34,599 bases of DNA, taken from NCBI RefSeq assembly GCF_900069005.2, contig NZ_LN831279.1:3433886-3468484 (forward strand), in the 5' to 3' direction. This stretch comes from Paenibacillus sp. GM2 (GTDB lineage: Bacteria > Bacillota > Bacilli > Paenibacillales > Paenibacillaceae). The position numbers were made by a program, and so were the translations under genes. Of the stretch, positions 1 through 8,526 are shown piece by piece (the first letter of the stretch is position 1; every line of letters begins with the position of its first letter). Below the pieces are notes generated by a model, which was not told the origin of the DNA, ran no database searches, and saw only the letters and a program-made list of their open reading frames with translations.

Positions 1-160
1 CCTTACCGCCTCTCTCCACTAACCGCGAGCCAAGCTCCTCCTCCATCGCTCTCAGCTGCTGACTTAACGGCGGTTGAGACATATGAAGCCGATTCGCTGC
101 GGCGGAGATTTTCCCCTCTTCTACGATCGCTATAAAGTAACGAAGCTGCCGGATATCCAT
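1..160 (-). CDS. LysR-family transcriptional regulator, N-terminal part (cut by window edge)
   Basis: Only the first 53 codons are in the window. The translation starts MDIRQLRYFIAIVEEGKIS and continues through AAANRLHMSQPPLSQQLRAM and EEELGSRLVER. This is the classic LysR winged-helix N-terminus, with the recognition helix around SQPPLSQQLRAME. The start at 160 is preceded on the minus strand by GGGAGA. The gene is divergent from the amidohydrolase pair at 291-2779. LysR regulators often control the divergent neighbour, so the amidohydrolases are its most likely target (inference). The effector-binding domain lies outside the window, so the ligand cannot be guessed. Confidence 0.9.
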   Translation of the reverse strand, partial: MDIRQLRYFIAIVEEGKISAAANRLHMSQPPLSQQLRAMEEELGSRLVERGGK

Positions 161-290
161 TCTTTTTATCTCCCTTAAATCAATTTGAGTATATGATAAA
201 CCTTCAGAAAACTAATTTTATTAATATTATCCATATAGTTATCTCTATGTTAGCATATGGGTATACAAAAACCAGAGGAGGCCGATAAGA
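161..290. promoter_or_regulatory. Divergent intergenic region, lysR-type regulator / amidohydrolases
   Basis: This AT-rich spacer should hold both promoters. CCATAT (231-236) and ATATGG (255-260) form an inverted repeat, and ATAG (235-238) with CTAT (245-248) is nested inside it. These are candidate LysR binding sites but do not fit the T-N11-A consensus exactly. GAGGAG at 275-280 is the ribosome binding site of the amidohydrolase starting at 291. No clean -35/-10 pair could be assigned. Confidence 0.35.
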
Positions 291-1514
291 ATGACCGATC
301 AAGCCTACTGGCTGAGGAACGTGCGCCTGGAAACGGGTTATCGTTACGAAGGCGGCACAGTGACAGGCACAGAGACCGATATTTTTCATATTCAAATTTG
401 CGATGGAATCATATCGGCAATGGTGCCGGCCAATACTCCGCTGGAAACTCACTTGCCTATGCGGGAGGCCCATCAGCATCTGCTGCTCCCCGCGTTTAGG
501 GATATGCATATCCACCTGGATAAGACGTACTATGGCGGACCGTGGAAAGCGCCGACGATGCCTGCCAAAGGGATCCTGACCAGGCTGGAGGAAGAGCAGG
601 AGCTGCTCCCGCGTTTGCTGCCGGTGACAAAGGAGCGAGCCGGCAAGCTGCTTGACTTGCTGCTTCAAGCGGGTACAACGCATATTCGTTCCCATTGCAA
701 TATAGATCCGGTCATCGGCCTAAAAAATCTGGAGGCCATGCTTAGAGTAGCCGAGGCTTACAAAGATAAAGCATCCATCAAATTTGTCGCATTTCCACAG
801 CATGGCTTGCTGCGCAGCGGCTCGGTACCGCTCGTAAGGGAAGCGCTGCGCCATGGAGCCTCTCTCGTAGGCGCCGTAGATCCGGCAACTCTCGATGAGA
901 ATATAGAGAAGTCGCTGCAGACGGTTATGGAATTGGCCGTCGAAGCCGATGCGGACATCGATCTGCATCTGCATGATCCAGGGCATCTCGCTATCTTTAC
1001 TTATAAACGCCTGGCCGCACTAACCGAAGAAGCGGGTTGGCAGGGAAGAGTGACGCTCAGCCATGCTTTGGCTCTGGCCCACATCCCGTATGAAGAAGCC
1101 GCAGAAGTTGCGGAACTGCTTGCGCATCAAGGAATATCGATCACCTCTTCAGTCCCGTTAGGAAGGACGATTCCGATTCCTCTTTTACATGAAAAGAGGG
1201 TACAGGTGTCGCTTGGTGACGACAGCATTACCGACCACTGGTCCCCGTTCGGAAGGGGCGATGTGCTGGAGAAAGCCGGAATATTGGCGGAGCGCTTCAA
1301 TCTGAGCGATGAACGGTCGCTGGGGCAAGCGCTGAAGTTTATTACCGGGGGCATTACCCCACTTAACGAGGCGGGACAACAAGTCTGGCCGCAAGTCGGC
1401 GACGCGGCCAATCTCGTTCTGGCAGAGGCCAGCTGTTCCGCAGAAGCAGTTGCACGACGAGCGAGAAGAGTAGCTGTAATCCATCAGGGATATCCGGTGA
1501 TCGGTTCACTATAA
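291..1514 (+). CDS. Amidohydrolase, cytosine-deaminase-like (first of tandem pair)
   Basis: This 407-residue protein belongs to the metal-dependent amidohydrolase superfamily, cytosine deaminase (CodA)/TRZ-ATZ branch. Visible motifs in order: the metal-binding H-x-H in DMHIHLDKTYYG (H73, H75), FPQHG (the CodA substrate-Gln region), DLHLHDPGH (metal His), the SHAL histidine and the late metal Asp in LGDDSITDHWSPFG. CodA has H-x-x-E at the third motif with Glu as proton shuttle. Here it reads H-L-H-D, so the shuttle is Asp or supplied elsewhere, and cytosine itself may not be the substrate. There is no signal peptide, so it should be cytosolic. GAGGAG lies 10 bases before the ATG. It is followed after 50 bases by a paralogue, probably in one operon under the divergent LysR regulator. 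The exact substrate is unknown. Confidence 0.85.
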   Translation: MTDQAYWLRNVRLETGYRYEGGTVTGTETDIFHIQICDGIISAMVPANTPLETHLPMREAHQHLLLPAFRDMHIHLDKTYYGGPWKAPTMPAKGILTRLEEEQELLPRLLPVTKERAGKLLDLLLQAGTTHIRSHCNIDPVIGLKNLEAMLRVAEAYKDKASIKFVAFPQHGLLRSGSVPLVREALRHGASLVGAVDPATLDENIEKSLQTVMELAVEADADIDLHLHDPGHLAIFTYKRLAALTEEAGWQGRVTLSHALALAHIPYEEAAEVAELLAHQGISITSSVPLGRTIPIPLLHEKRVQVSLGDDSITDHWSPFGRGDVLEKAGILAERFNLSDERSLGQALKFITGGITPLNEAGQQVWPQVGDAANLVLAEASCSAEAVARRARRVAVIHQGYPVIGSL

Positions 1515-1564
1515 TCAATCCACGTATTCGGATAGTGGGAATGACTAAGAGAGGATGAATAAAG

Positions 1565-2779
1565 ATGAGTTCAACATTTTGGCTGATGAATGCCCGATTG
1601 GAGAGCGGCTTTGAGGTGGAGCAGGGGGTTGTCATCGGTACACGAACAGAGCTGGCCCACTTGCTGATTCAAGACGGAGCCATCGCGAAGATGATCCCTT
1701 CCAGCGAGATCATCTATGACGAGCTGCCGCAAAAGGATGCCAAGCAGATGCTGATTTTGCCATCCTTTATCGAGAAGCACTGTCATTTGGACAAAACGCT
1801 GCTGGGTGATCGGTGGAGAGCCGTTACTCCGGTAAGAAGTATATTTGAACGACTTGCTATCGAAAAGAATACCCTTCCTGCAGTGGAGACGCCTACAAAA
1901 CAACGCGCAGAGAAGCTGCTTGATATTTATCAGAAATCCGGGGTTACTCATGTGCGCACCCATGTCGATATTTATCCGGAAATAGGTCTTACAAATCTGG
2001 AGGCGGTGAAGGAAGCTCTGCATACCTTCGAAGGCAAGCTGTCGCATGAGATCGTCGCCTTCCCGCAGCATGGACTATTTGCGTCCAAGGATCTGCTTAG
2101 AGAAGCGCTGCGCCAGGGGGCGGGCTTCATCGGCGGGGTGGACCCGGCAACGGTGGACGGAGATATCGAAGCCTCACTTCAGCTCATGGTTGAACTGGCC
2201 GTTGAGGGCGATGCCGGAATTGATCTTCATCTGCATGATCCTGATCACTTGGGCGTGTTCACCATGAAGAGACTCGCTCAGCTAACAAAGGAAGCGGGTC
2301 TGCAGGGCAAAGTTTCCGTAAGCCATGCTTATGCGCTTGGAGATATCCCCCTTGCTCAAGCCGAAGCGCTGGCTGAAGTTCTGGCGGACGCAGGAATCTC
2401 GATTATAACAAGTGTACCTATCGATCGGAAATTCCCGCCTGTTGGCCTATTGGATCAGAAGGGCGTACCGGTGTCCGTCGCCTGCGATAACATCTTTGAT
2501 GTCTGGTCGCCTTTCGGTAACGGGGACCTGCTGGAACGGGCCAGCCGCTTGGCTGAGGTGTCCGGTTGGGTGGATGAACGCGCCTTGGCCAAGACGCTCT
2601 CGTATATTACAGGCGGACGGACTCCGCTTAACTATCAAGGTGAACAAATCTGGCCGCGAGTTGGGGATGTGGCGAACCTCGTCGTAGTTGAAGCTTCCTG
2701 CTCCGCCGAAGCGGTAGCGAGAAGATCGAAACGGATTGCTACGATGTACCAGGGAGAAGTTGTAGCTGGCGAGCTGTAA
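1565..2779 (+). CDS. Amidohydrolase, cytosine-deaminase-like (second of tandem pair)
   Basis: This 404-residue paralogue of the preceding gene has the same motif order: EKHCHLDKTLLG (H72, H74), FPQHG, DLHLHDPDH, SHAYAL and SVACDNIFDVWSPFG. The two align throughout, including the C-terminal EASCSAEAVARR, so they arose by tandem duplication. The metal ligands of the CodA fold are retained, and H-x-x-D replaces H-x-x-E as in its partner. The strand-end motif is ACDN here against LGDD in the first copy, and the loop after the first histidines differs, so substrates may differ. The ATG at 1565 has an AGAGAGG ribosome site. The gene ends just before a strong bidirectional terminator at 2782-2833. 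Likely cytosolic. A role in nitrogenous heterocycle breakdown is inferred. Confidence 0.85.
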   Translation: MSSTFWLMNARLESGFEVEQGVVIGTRTELAHLLIQDGAIAKMIPSSEIIYDELPQKDAKQMLILPSFIEKHCHLDKTLLGDRWRAVTPVRSIFERLAIEKNTLPAVETPTKQRAEKLLDIYQKSGVTHVRTHVDIYPEIGLTNLEAVKEALHTFEGKLSHEIVAFPQHGLFASKDLLREALRQGAGFIGGVDPATVDGDIEASLQLMVELAVEGDAGIDLHLHDPDHLGVFTMKRLAQLTKEAGLQGKVSVSHAYALGDIPLAQAEALAEVLADAGISIITSVPIDRKFPPVGLLDQKGVPVSVACDNIFDVWSPFGNGDLLERASRLAEVSGWVDERALAKTLSYITGGRTPLNYQGEQIWPRVGDVANLVVVEASCSAEAVARRSKRIATMYQGEVVAGEL

Positions 2780-2781
2780 AT

Positions 2782-2833
2782 AACAACAAAGGAACTGCCG
2801 GAGGTTTGCGCCCCCGGCAGTTCCTTTGTTGTT
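2782..2833. terminator. Bidirectional intrinsic terminator
   Basis: A perfect 20-bp inverted repeat (arms 2782-2801 and 2814-2833, with CCGG at the inner end) separates two convergent transcription units. The left-arm sequence AACAACAAAGGAACTGCCGG is mirrored on the right. The GC-rich inner stem and A/T-rich outer stem give poly-U-like tracts in both directions. It sits between the amidohydrolase stop (2779) and the protease stop (2842). Confidence 0.85.
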
Positions 2834-2841
2834 GTACAATT

Positions 2842-5800
2842 TTATTTCGTGTACCCTTTAAAAATACGATAGACTACTACCGCGGCTTCCGCGCGAGTCG
2901 TATTCTCCTGCGCAGCGAAGCGGGTCTCGCCTCTACCTTGCATAATCCCGAGTGCCGCTACCTGGGCAACCGCAGCCTTGGCCCAATCCTGGATCTCGGC
3001 TTGGTCGGCGTAATCCGGAAGGGAGGATTCCGCCCCCTCAGTCACCTCCAAATACTTCAGTACCCTGGACAGAATGACGGCCATTTCGGCGCGGGTAATG
3101 CTCTGATCCGGAGCAAAGGTATGATTCGCATACCCATTGATCCATCCGGCAGATACTGCGGCCTGAACTGCGTCATAATACCAGCTTCCGGACAGGACAT
3201 CGCTGAACTGAGTTGCGCTGCTCTCACTCTGGCCAAGCTCCAGCGTCCTTACTAATAAGGAGACGAATTCAGCGCGGGTTACTTGCTTGCCTGGTGTGTA
3301 ACGATCCGCACTCGTTCCTGTAACGATGTCCTTGGAAGCAAGCACTTCAATTTCATTAACCGCCCACGGATAATTTGTGTCGTTGACATCGGTGAAGGCG
3401 ATATTTTTAGCCATAAACATATAGCGGCTGAAGCTGTTCAAATGGGCGATTACCTTGCCGTCAACCAGGCGGGCTGTACGTCCACTAAGTTGACCGCTCT
3501 CGCCGATCTTGAACAGATTGATCTTCTCACCGTTAGAGCCGCCAATCTGGAGTGCCTCCAGCGGTATGGAAACCTCTGCCGGCTTGCTGAAGGTGACATT
3601 CTCGATCGCTTTTCCATCCTTATCAAGGATAGCAAAGTCGTAGTATACACCAAATGCCTTCATGGTCGAGCCCAGTTGCAGGCCCTTCAATAAAGCCTCT
3701 GTATCCTCCTTCGTGGCGACACTTCCTTGCACAAAGGCGGCATCTGGCGAGGTGATCGCACCCGCCGGAATCGTTACTGTCAAACCGCCTTCAAGCTTCA
3801 GAATTGTAGGTTCTCCAGCCTTGATCGCTTCTTTGACAGTTCCCGTTGATGGAGGCGTGGCTGGTTGAGTTGGAGCGGTTGGTGTTCCACCGCCGCCGCT
3901 GCTGCCGCTGCTTCCACCGCCAGGATTTTCATTGCCTGACCCCGACTCAGTGACGGTAACATCCACGGATGCCTTCAATCCCTCATACGAAACTTCAATA
4001 GCTGTATTGCCTTTCTTGTTGCCTTTCACAATACCTTGTTGCACCGTGGCTATATCAGAATTATTTACTGTATATGCCGCTTTGTCGGTCACATCGGTTA
4101 TTGAACCGTCCGAAGCTTTATAAGAGACGGATAAATTCCCCGTGCTGCCTGCCTTGATGGATAGAGATTGCGGTGTTACTGACAGCTCCGGCTGTTGGAC
4201 CGACTTAACCGTCAGTTCAATCGCCTCGTTCACATCAATCGGAATTTCATTGCCGTACCGATCCAGCAGTTCCAGATTCGCTATTTTGAATGAATATTGT
4301 CCAGCAGGCGCACCAGCAAAGCCGAATGAAGCCAATGAACCTGTACCGATATATCCATCAACATCATGCAAACTGATCGAGAACTCATGTCTGCTTGAAA
4401 CAGCATCATATTGGTAGACGGCATCCGTAACCGTCAGCGCAGCATCCGGGTTATGTTGAGCCTGATGCTCTGTCAGCTCCGGACTTGGTGTTGCCTTCAC
4501 ATTTTCAAATGCATTGCTGTACAGCAGATCAAATTTAGCCGAATAGACAGCATCGGTTACGCCGAATACGACATCTAACGAGAAGGGCTCATTCGGCTGT
4601 ACTTGTGCCGGACTAATTGTCGGAGCCGCAAAGTTAGTCAGTTTATAATCAACGATATGGGCCGGATCAATCAACCCGTTGCCTGCAGCGTCATATACGT
4701 AAACCTCAAAGGAGTTGTCTCCTAAAGAAATCGGTACTTGAATCGTAAAGTGGCCCGAATCATCGATTGCTCCATCAACGACTTGCCCTTTATTGCCATC
4801 ATCATACCAAGCCGCAACCCCGACCACGTCATTCATTTCAAGACCAACGGTATCCTTGAGTTGAATTAACAAATCATCCGTAACCTGGCCAGAAATCACG
4901 GCAGTCTGATTTCCTGTATCAGCGACAATTCCCGGATCATCCAGCTTAGATACAGGAGCTTCCGTATCGATGATAAATGGAGTAACTTGGGACTCAACAG
5001 GAATAGGATCATCCAATAAGCTGCCTGCAAATGGTACTAGTAAATACAAATCATCCGAAGGCTTCACAAGTTGACCCGATGGTGCATAGAAGGATCCGTT
5101 CCAATTTTTCACACTATAAGTTCCAGGATCGATTCCATCCGCATCGGTTTCAATGATTGTACCCAGCCAATCACCTTCTGCCGAAAATACATCCAACGAG
5201 AAATATTCAATAAACTCGGTAATCGTAAATTTTATATTGCTTGTATCATATAGCGTATCGCCATTCGGCGAGAAAATATTCGGATTCAGCTCCAAGTCAG
5301 TGACAACCTCGGCTGCTGGAGCTTCACCAACATAGACCGCTATCGGCAGTTGAATAACGTGGCCGCCTGCTTCTGTCAGAATCAGTTCACCTTCATAACG
5401 CTGATCCGCTGCATTAGCGGGAACGGTAGCTGTAACTGTAAAGGATTCCTTGCCCCCTGCAGATACGTCAACTGCATTTTTCGATGTTGTTAATGTAACT
5501 GGAGAAGATCCATACCACTCAGTTCTGATCGAGTAAGATGAATCCGCATTGGAAATATCCTTGACTTCCACCTTGCGTTGGGCACTCTCGCCATAATTAA
5601 TGTAACCGAAGGAGAGGCTGCCTGTATGATGGATATATTCTCCTCCATCTTTTATCGCAGTGGTCTTCGCTTCTACCTCGGCAACTGCCTTCGCTTTCAA
5701 TACGTTATTCAGGTCGACTCTTCCCGCGCCTTGATCCATATGAGTATAGCGATTGCCATCGCGATCGATAAGCTTGACGGCATTATTCATTAACAGTGAC

Positions 5801-7704
5801 TTAATATCATACTGATCCAAATTAGTATACTTCGCTCTTAGCAATGCAGCCGCCCCGGCAATATGCGGAGCTGCCATACTCGTTCCGTTCTCCGCTTTAT
5901 ACCAGCCTTCATAATCGGTCACACTGGAACGAATGCCAATGCCCGGTGCAGAAATATCCGGTTTAACCGCATAGGAAGGTTTGGCTGGTCCACGTGAGCT
6001 GAAGCCTGCGACGATATCCTTTTCGATGGTTGTTGTGAAATTAACCTGTATACTCGGATCCGCATCAAGCTTGGCCTTTATCTGATTGCCATACGTGCCG
6101 GAAAGCGCATATACCGGAATTGATATAGTAGCATCGCCTAAGGTGCCGCTCTCCAGCGCTTCTGGCGCATTGTTATAGATAATCGCTGCTGCGGCCCCTG
6201 AATTAATGGCATTTGCAGCTTTTTCGCTAAATGCAATTTCCCCGCGTTTGATAAATGCAATTTTTCCGCTTAAATCTTTTCCTGTGTAGTCCTCAGGCTT
6301 GCCCAAGCCTACATCAACAAGCTGATAAGAACCCGTAAGATTCTCGATACCTTCCGATTTATCAAAAGAATCCACTTTGAATTCTTCAGCTGAGCCAACG
6401 ATCTTTAGGATCGGAGTGACTAACGGAGGCTTGGAGGCTCCTACGGAAATCACCAGTTCGGCCGTTCCCGGATCGGTTACTGTAGCGTCGGCCGGGCCGC
6501 TGTTACCGTTGGATACAACAGTAATTGTACCTGCGGCCATGGCATTATTCACAGCTACTGAATCGGCAGATCTCTCATTATTCGTCTCCGAGCCAAGTGA
6601 CAGGTTAATAACATCCATTTTTTCCTGTACTGCCCGCTCAATGCCTGCGATTACATTTGCTGTAGAACCGCTGCCGTAGGGTCCCAGCACCTTATAAGCA
6701 TGGATTTCGGCTTCCGGGGCTACGCCTGTAATCCCTGGTTGTCCATCCTTGCCTACGCCACGGCCTGCAATAACACCGGAGACATGACTGCCATGCGCAG
6801 TCCAGTATGGTTTACCCGTTACTGGATGCAATTCAGGTAAACTTGGATCTAACGAATGCGCATCATCATAATCCTTTCTCGTGGTCTCATAGGGAATGTT
6901 ATCATTATTCACGAAGTCATAACCCAGATCATTAGGGTCCACTGCGCCGGCAAGATCAGGATGATCATAAGCAATCCCCGTATCAATTACCCCTACCTTG
7001 ATTCCGGCTCCTTTAACCCCCTGGCTCCAGAAGGCTTCACTGCCGATGAACGGCACGCTTCCTTCCGGTGCTGAAGTAGCACCACTATTGGGCTCCTCCA
7101 AAGCATATACTGTGTTGTTTGGATAAATCGCTTTTACACCGGGAATATTGAGCAAATCTTCGACTTGATCAGCGGCAATCTCAAGCGAGAATCCATTGAA
7201 TACTTCGGAATACTCACGATCAATATCCACATTAAGCCGTTTGGTCGCTGATTTCTTGAAAGTATCCTGCTCTGTCTTCACTTGCAGCTGATGTGAAATA
7301 GCAGCCGCACCGATCCGCAGATTCTTATGGCTCGCTTCAAACACCTTCACCGGCTCGGATTGCAGTTCCACAATGACGGAAATGCGTGCTGTACTATCTG
7401 AGAGGGGAACATAGTTCTGGGGTTGAATCGCTGCCTTGTCAAGACTGTCTATCTTCTCAATTTGCAGTCCATTGGCCTGCCGCTTTGCTGACTTCAACGC
7501 ATCTGTTTTAGATGGCTTCTCCAGCGTTACGTTCTGATCCAGACTGCTCACATCAAGCGATATAGCCTTCGGATCTAGCTTCGAAATGATCTTCTGGGTT
7601 CCGCCCGTATCCGGCGAAATACCTTCCTGCGCTCCTACTGCTGGCAGTATTAGCGTGAAGGCTAATAAGAAGCTTAGTAAACTACCGACAATTCTCCTCT
7701 TCAA
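2842..7704 (-). CDS. S8 subtilisin-like serine protease with PA, cohesin-like, Big2 and three SLH domains
   Basis: This is a secreted, S-layer/cell-wall-anchored protease of 1620 residues. Residues 1-25 are a signal peptide (MKRR, then a hydrophobic run ending PAVGA). Residues about 105-200 look like an I9 propeptide. The S8 catalytic domain follows with Asp241 (GVIDTGIAYDHPDL), His304 (HGSHVSG), oxyanion Asn401 (SNGNSG) and Ser609 (NGTSMAAPHIAG). A PA domain (about 455-555) is inserted between His and Ser, as in the Vpr family. Beta-sandwich regions cover about 690-1015, a cohesin-like fold about 1025-1167, a Big2 domain about 1171-1252, a Gly/Ser/Pro/Thr linker about 1253-1290, a ZU5-like region about 1290-1435, and SLH repeats about 1437-1490, 1500-1552 and 1562-1617. 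The start is TTG at 7702-7704, preceded by AAGGAGA. It is transcribed alone. Confidence 0.93.
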   Translation of the reverse strand: MKRRIVGSLLSFLLAFTLILPAVGAQEGISPDTGGTQKIISKLDPKAISLDVSSLDQNVTLEKPSKTDALKSAKRQANGLQIEKIDSLDKAAIQPQNYVPLSDSTARISVIVELQSEPVKVFEASHKNLRIGAAAISHQLQVKTEQDTFKKSATKRLNVDIDREYSEVFNGFSLEIAADQVEDLLNIPGVKAIYPNNTVYALEEPNSGATSAPEGSVPFIGSEAFWSQGVKGAGIKVGVIDTGIAYDHPDLAGAVDPNDLGYDFVNNDNIPYETTRKDYDDAHSLDPSLPELHPVTGKPYWTAHGSHVSGVIAGRGVGKDGQPGITGVAPEAEIHAYKVLGPYGSGSTANVIAGIERAVQEKMDVINLSLGSETNNERSADSVAVNNAMAAGTITVVSNGNSGPADATVTDPGTAELVISVGASKPPLVTPILKIVGSAEEFKVDSFDKSEGIENLTGSYQLVDVGLGKPEDYTGKDLSGKIAFIKRGEIAFSEKAANAINSGAAAAIIYNNAPEALESGTLGDATISIPVYALSGTYGNQIKAKLDADPSIQVNFTTTIEKDIVAGFSSRGPAKPSYAVKPDISAPGIGIRSSVTDYEGWYKAENGTSMAAPHIAGAAALLRAKYTNLDQYDIKSLLMNNAVKLIDRDGNRYTHMDQGAGRVDLNNVLKAKAVAEVEAKTTAIKDGGEYIHHTGSLSFGYINYGESAQRKVEVKDISNADSSYSIRTEWYGSSPVTLTTSKNAVDVSAGGKESFTVTATVPANAADQRYEGELILTEAGGHVIQLPIAVYVGEAPAAEVVTDLELNPNIFSPNGDTLYDTSNIKFTITEFIEYFSLDVFSAEGDWLGTIIETDADGIDPGTYSVKNWNGSFYAPSGQLVKPSDDLYLLVPFAGSLLDDPIPVESQVTPFIIDTEAPVSKLDDPGIVADTGNQTAVISGQVTDDLLIQLKDTVGLEMNDVVGVAAWYDDGNKGQVVDGAIDDSGHFTIQVPISLGDNSFEVYVYDAAGNGLIDPAHIVDYKLTNFAAPTISPAQVQPNEPFSLDVVFGVTDAVYSAKFDLLYSNAFENVKATPSPELTEHQAQHNPDAALTVTDAVYQYDAVSSRHEFSISLHDVDGYIGTGSLASFGFAGAPAGQYSFKIANLELLDRYGNEIPIDVNEAIELTVKSVQQPELSVTPQSLSIKAGSTGNLSVSYKASDGSITDVTDKAAYTVNNSDIATVQQGIVKGNKKGNTAIEVSYEGLKASVDVTVTESGSGNENPGGGSSGSSGGGGTPTAPTQPATPPSTGTVKEAIKAGEPTILKLEGGLTVTIPAGAITSPDAAFVQGSVATKEDTEALLKGLQLGSTMKAFGVYYDFAILDKDGKAIENVTFSKPAEVSIPLEALQIGGSNGEKINLFKIGESGQLSGRTARLVDGKVIAHLNSFSRYMFMAKNIAFTDVNDTNYPWAVNEIEVLASKDIVTGTSADRYTPGKQVTRAEFVSLLVRTLELGQSESSATQFSDVLSGSWYYDAVQAAVSAGWINGYANHTFAPDQSITRAEMAVILSRVLKYLEVTEGAESSLPDYADQAEIQDWAKAAVAQVAALGIMQGRGETRFAAQENTTRAEAAVVVYRIFKGYTK

Positions 7705-7754
7705 GCACTCTCATCTCCTTCAAAATATTTTTGTATGCGCTGGCAAGGTTGTAT

Positions 7755-7782
7755 TTTATAGTAACTTCTATATTTCCTACAA
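7755..7782 (-). promoter_or_regulatory. Putative promoter of the S8 protease
   Basis: Read on the minus strand, TTGTAG (7777-7782), a 16-bp spacer and TATAAA (7755-7760) lie about 50 bases upstream of the protease start. This is a fair sigma-A match in an AT-rich region. Assigned by eye only. Confidence 0.4.
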
Positions 7783-7873
7783 TTTTCCTTCTATTATTAC
7801 AACTATATTTATCGGGATAATAGACTAAAATCCGACGATTATCTTCCTTTCTCCTTGCCAAATGGATTGGTTC

Positions 7874-7970
7874 TTGTCTAAATATGCCATTGGGAGCTTT
7901 GCCGGACTATATTTAGACAAAAAAAGTCAAGTAAAATTAAAGGAATCTACTTCCTTGTCTTACTTGACTT
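7874..7970. repeat. Two adjacent perfect inverted repeats in the non-coding gap 7705-8110
   Basis: The first inverted repeat has 12-bp arms TTGTCTAAATAT (7874-7885) and ATATTTAGACAA (7909-7920). Three bases later comes a second with 11-bp arms AAGTCAAGTAA (7924-7934) and TTACTTGACTT (7960-7970), which itself contains AAGGAA/TTCCTT at 7940-7945 and 7951-7956. Neither has the GC-rich stem plus U-run of a normal terminator on the plus strand. Possible roles are operators, mRNA structures or the remnant of a small mobile repeat. No gene is visible in the rest of the 406-base gap apart from the protease promoter and the terminator at 8073-8093. Confidence 0.6.
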
Positions 7971-8072
7971 GTAGGCAATTGTGTCATTAATAGTAGATTT
8001 TGTTCTTATTTTTTGTTATCAATTTCCCCATTCCATTCTAGTTATCTAGTCGCCAAAAACCTTCCAACAAAT

Positions 8073-8093
8073 AAAAAAAGGAGCCTGGGCCCC
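8073..8093 (-). terminator. Intrinsic terminator of the small gene at 8111
   Basis: Read on the minus strand, GGGGC, loop CCAG, GCTCC and then seven T residues follow the stop codon at 8111 by about 18 bases. The stem is short (one G.U pair) but GC-rich with a good U-run. Confidence 0.65.
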
Positions 8094-8110
8094 TCTTACC
8101 GTAAATCTAC

Positions 8111-8458
8111 TTATTTCTTGTCTACTTGCAACAACGTAATATTTTTCAGCGAAAAAGTATCTCGTATGCTCTCTTCGGAGATAACCTTCAGCTTGATCAA
8201 GCTGGTGACCTTGGACGGGTCTGCTTTAGACAGCATACGCCATACTTCCGGGTCTGGCAGCGCCTCATACAGCTTCTGATCGTCGAACTCTTTACGCTCC
8301 TGCTGAACCAGCTTCACTTTGTAATGCCCGATCTCCAGCGCAGACGCTCCTTGCTCATTACAGTGGTGAATGATCACCCCCCGCAATTCCGACAATTGCT
8401 GCTCAATTTCCTTCTGCTGCTGTTTTAGCTGGTAGTATTGCTTCACCATTTTATCCAT
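8111..8458 (-). CDS. Hypothetical protein, 115 residues, coiled-coil N-terminus
   Basis: I do not recognise the family. The likely start is the ATG at 8458 (MDKMVKQYYQLKQQQKEIEQ). Upstream on the minus strand is GGAGGA at 8472-8477, about 13 bases away. An earlier in-frame start at 8596 would overlap the 3' end of the neighbouring uvrA-like gene, so the short form is preferred. Residues about 5-30 are Gln/Glu/Lys-rich and should form a coiled coil. The remainder is charged, with no membrane segment, signal peptide or cysteine cluster, so the protein is probably cytosolic. It lies 68 bases downstream of the uvrA-like gene on the same strand and may be co-transcribed with it. A terminator follows. 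Confidence 0.6.
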   Translation of the reverse strand: MDKMVKQYYQLKQQQKEIEQQLSELRGVIIHHCNEQGASALEIGHYKVKLVQQERKEFDDQKLYEALPDPEVWRMLSKADPSKVTSLIKLKVISEESIRDTFSLKNITLLQVDKK

Positions 8459-8526
8459 TTTCGCCTCACTCTCCTCCACACATATATATGTAGAGACCGT
8501 GAATTTAGGACAAACGTGAACTCTGC

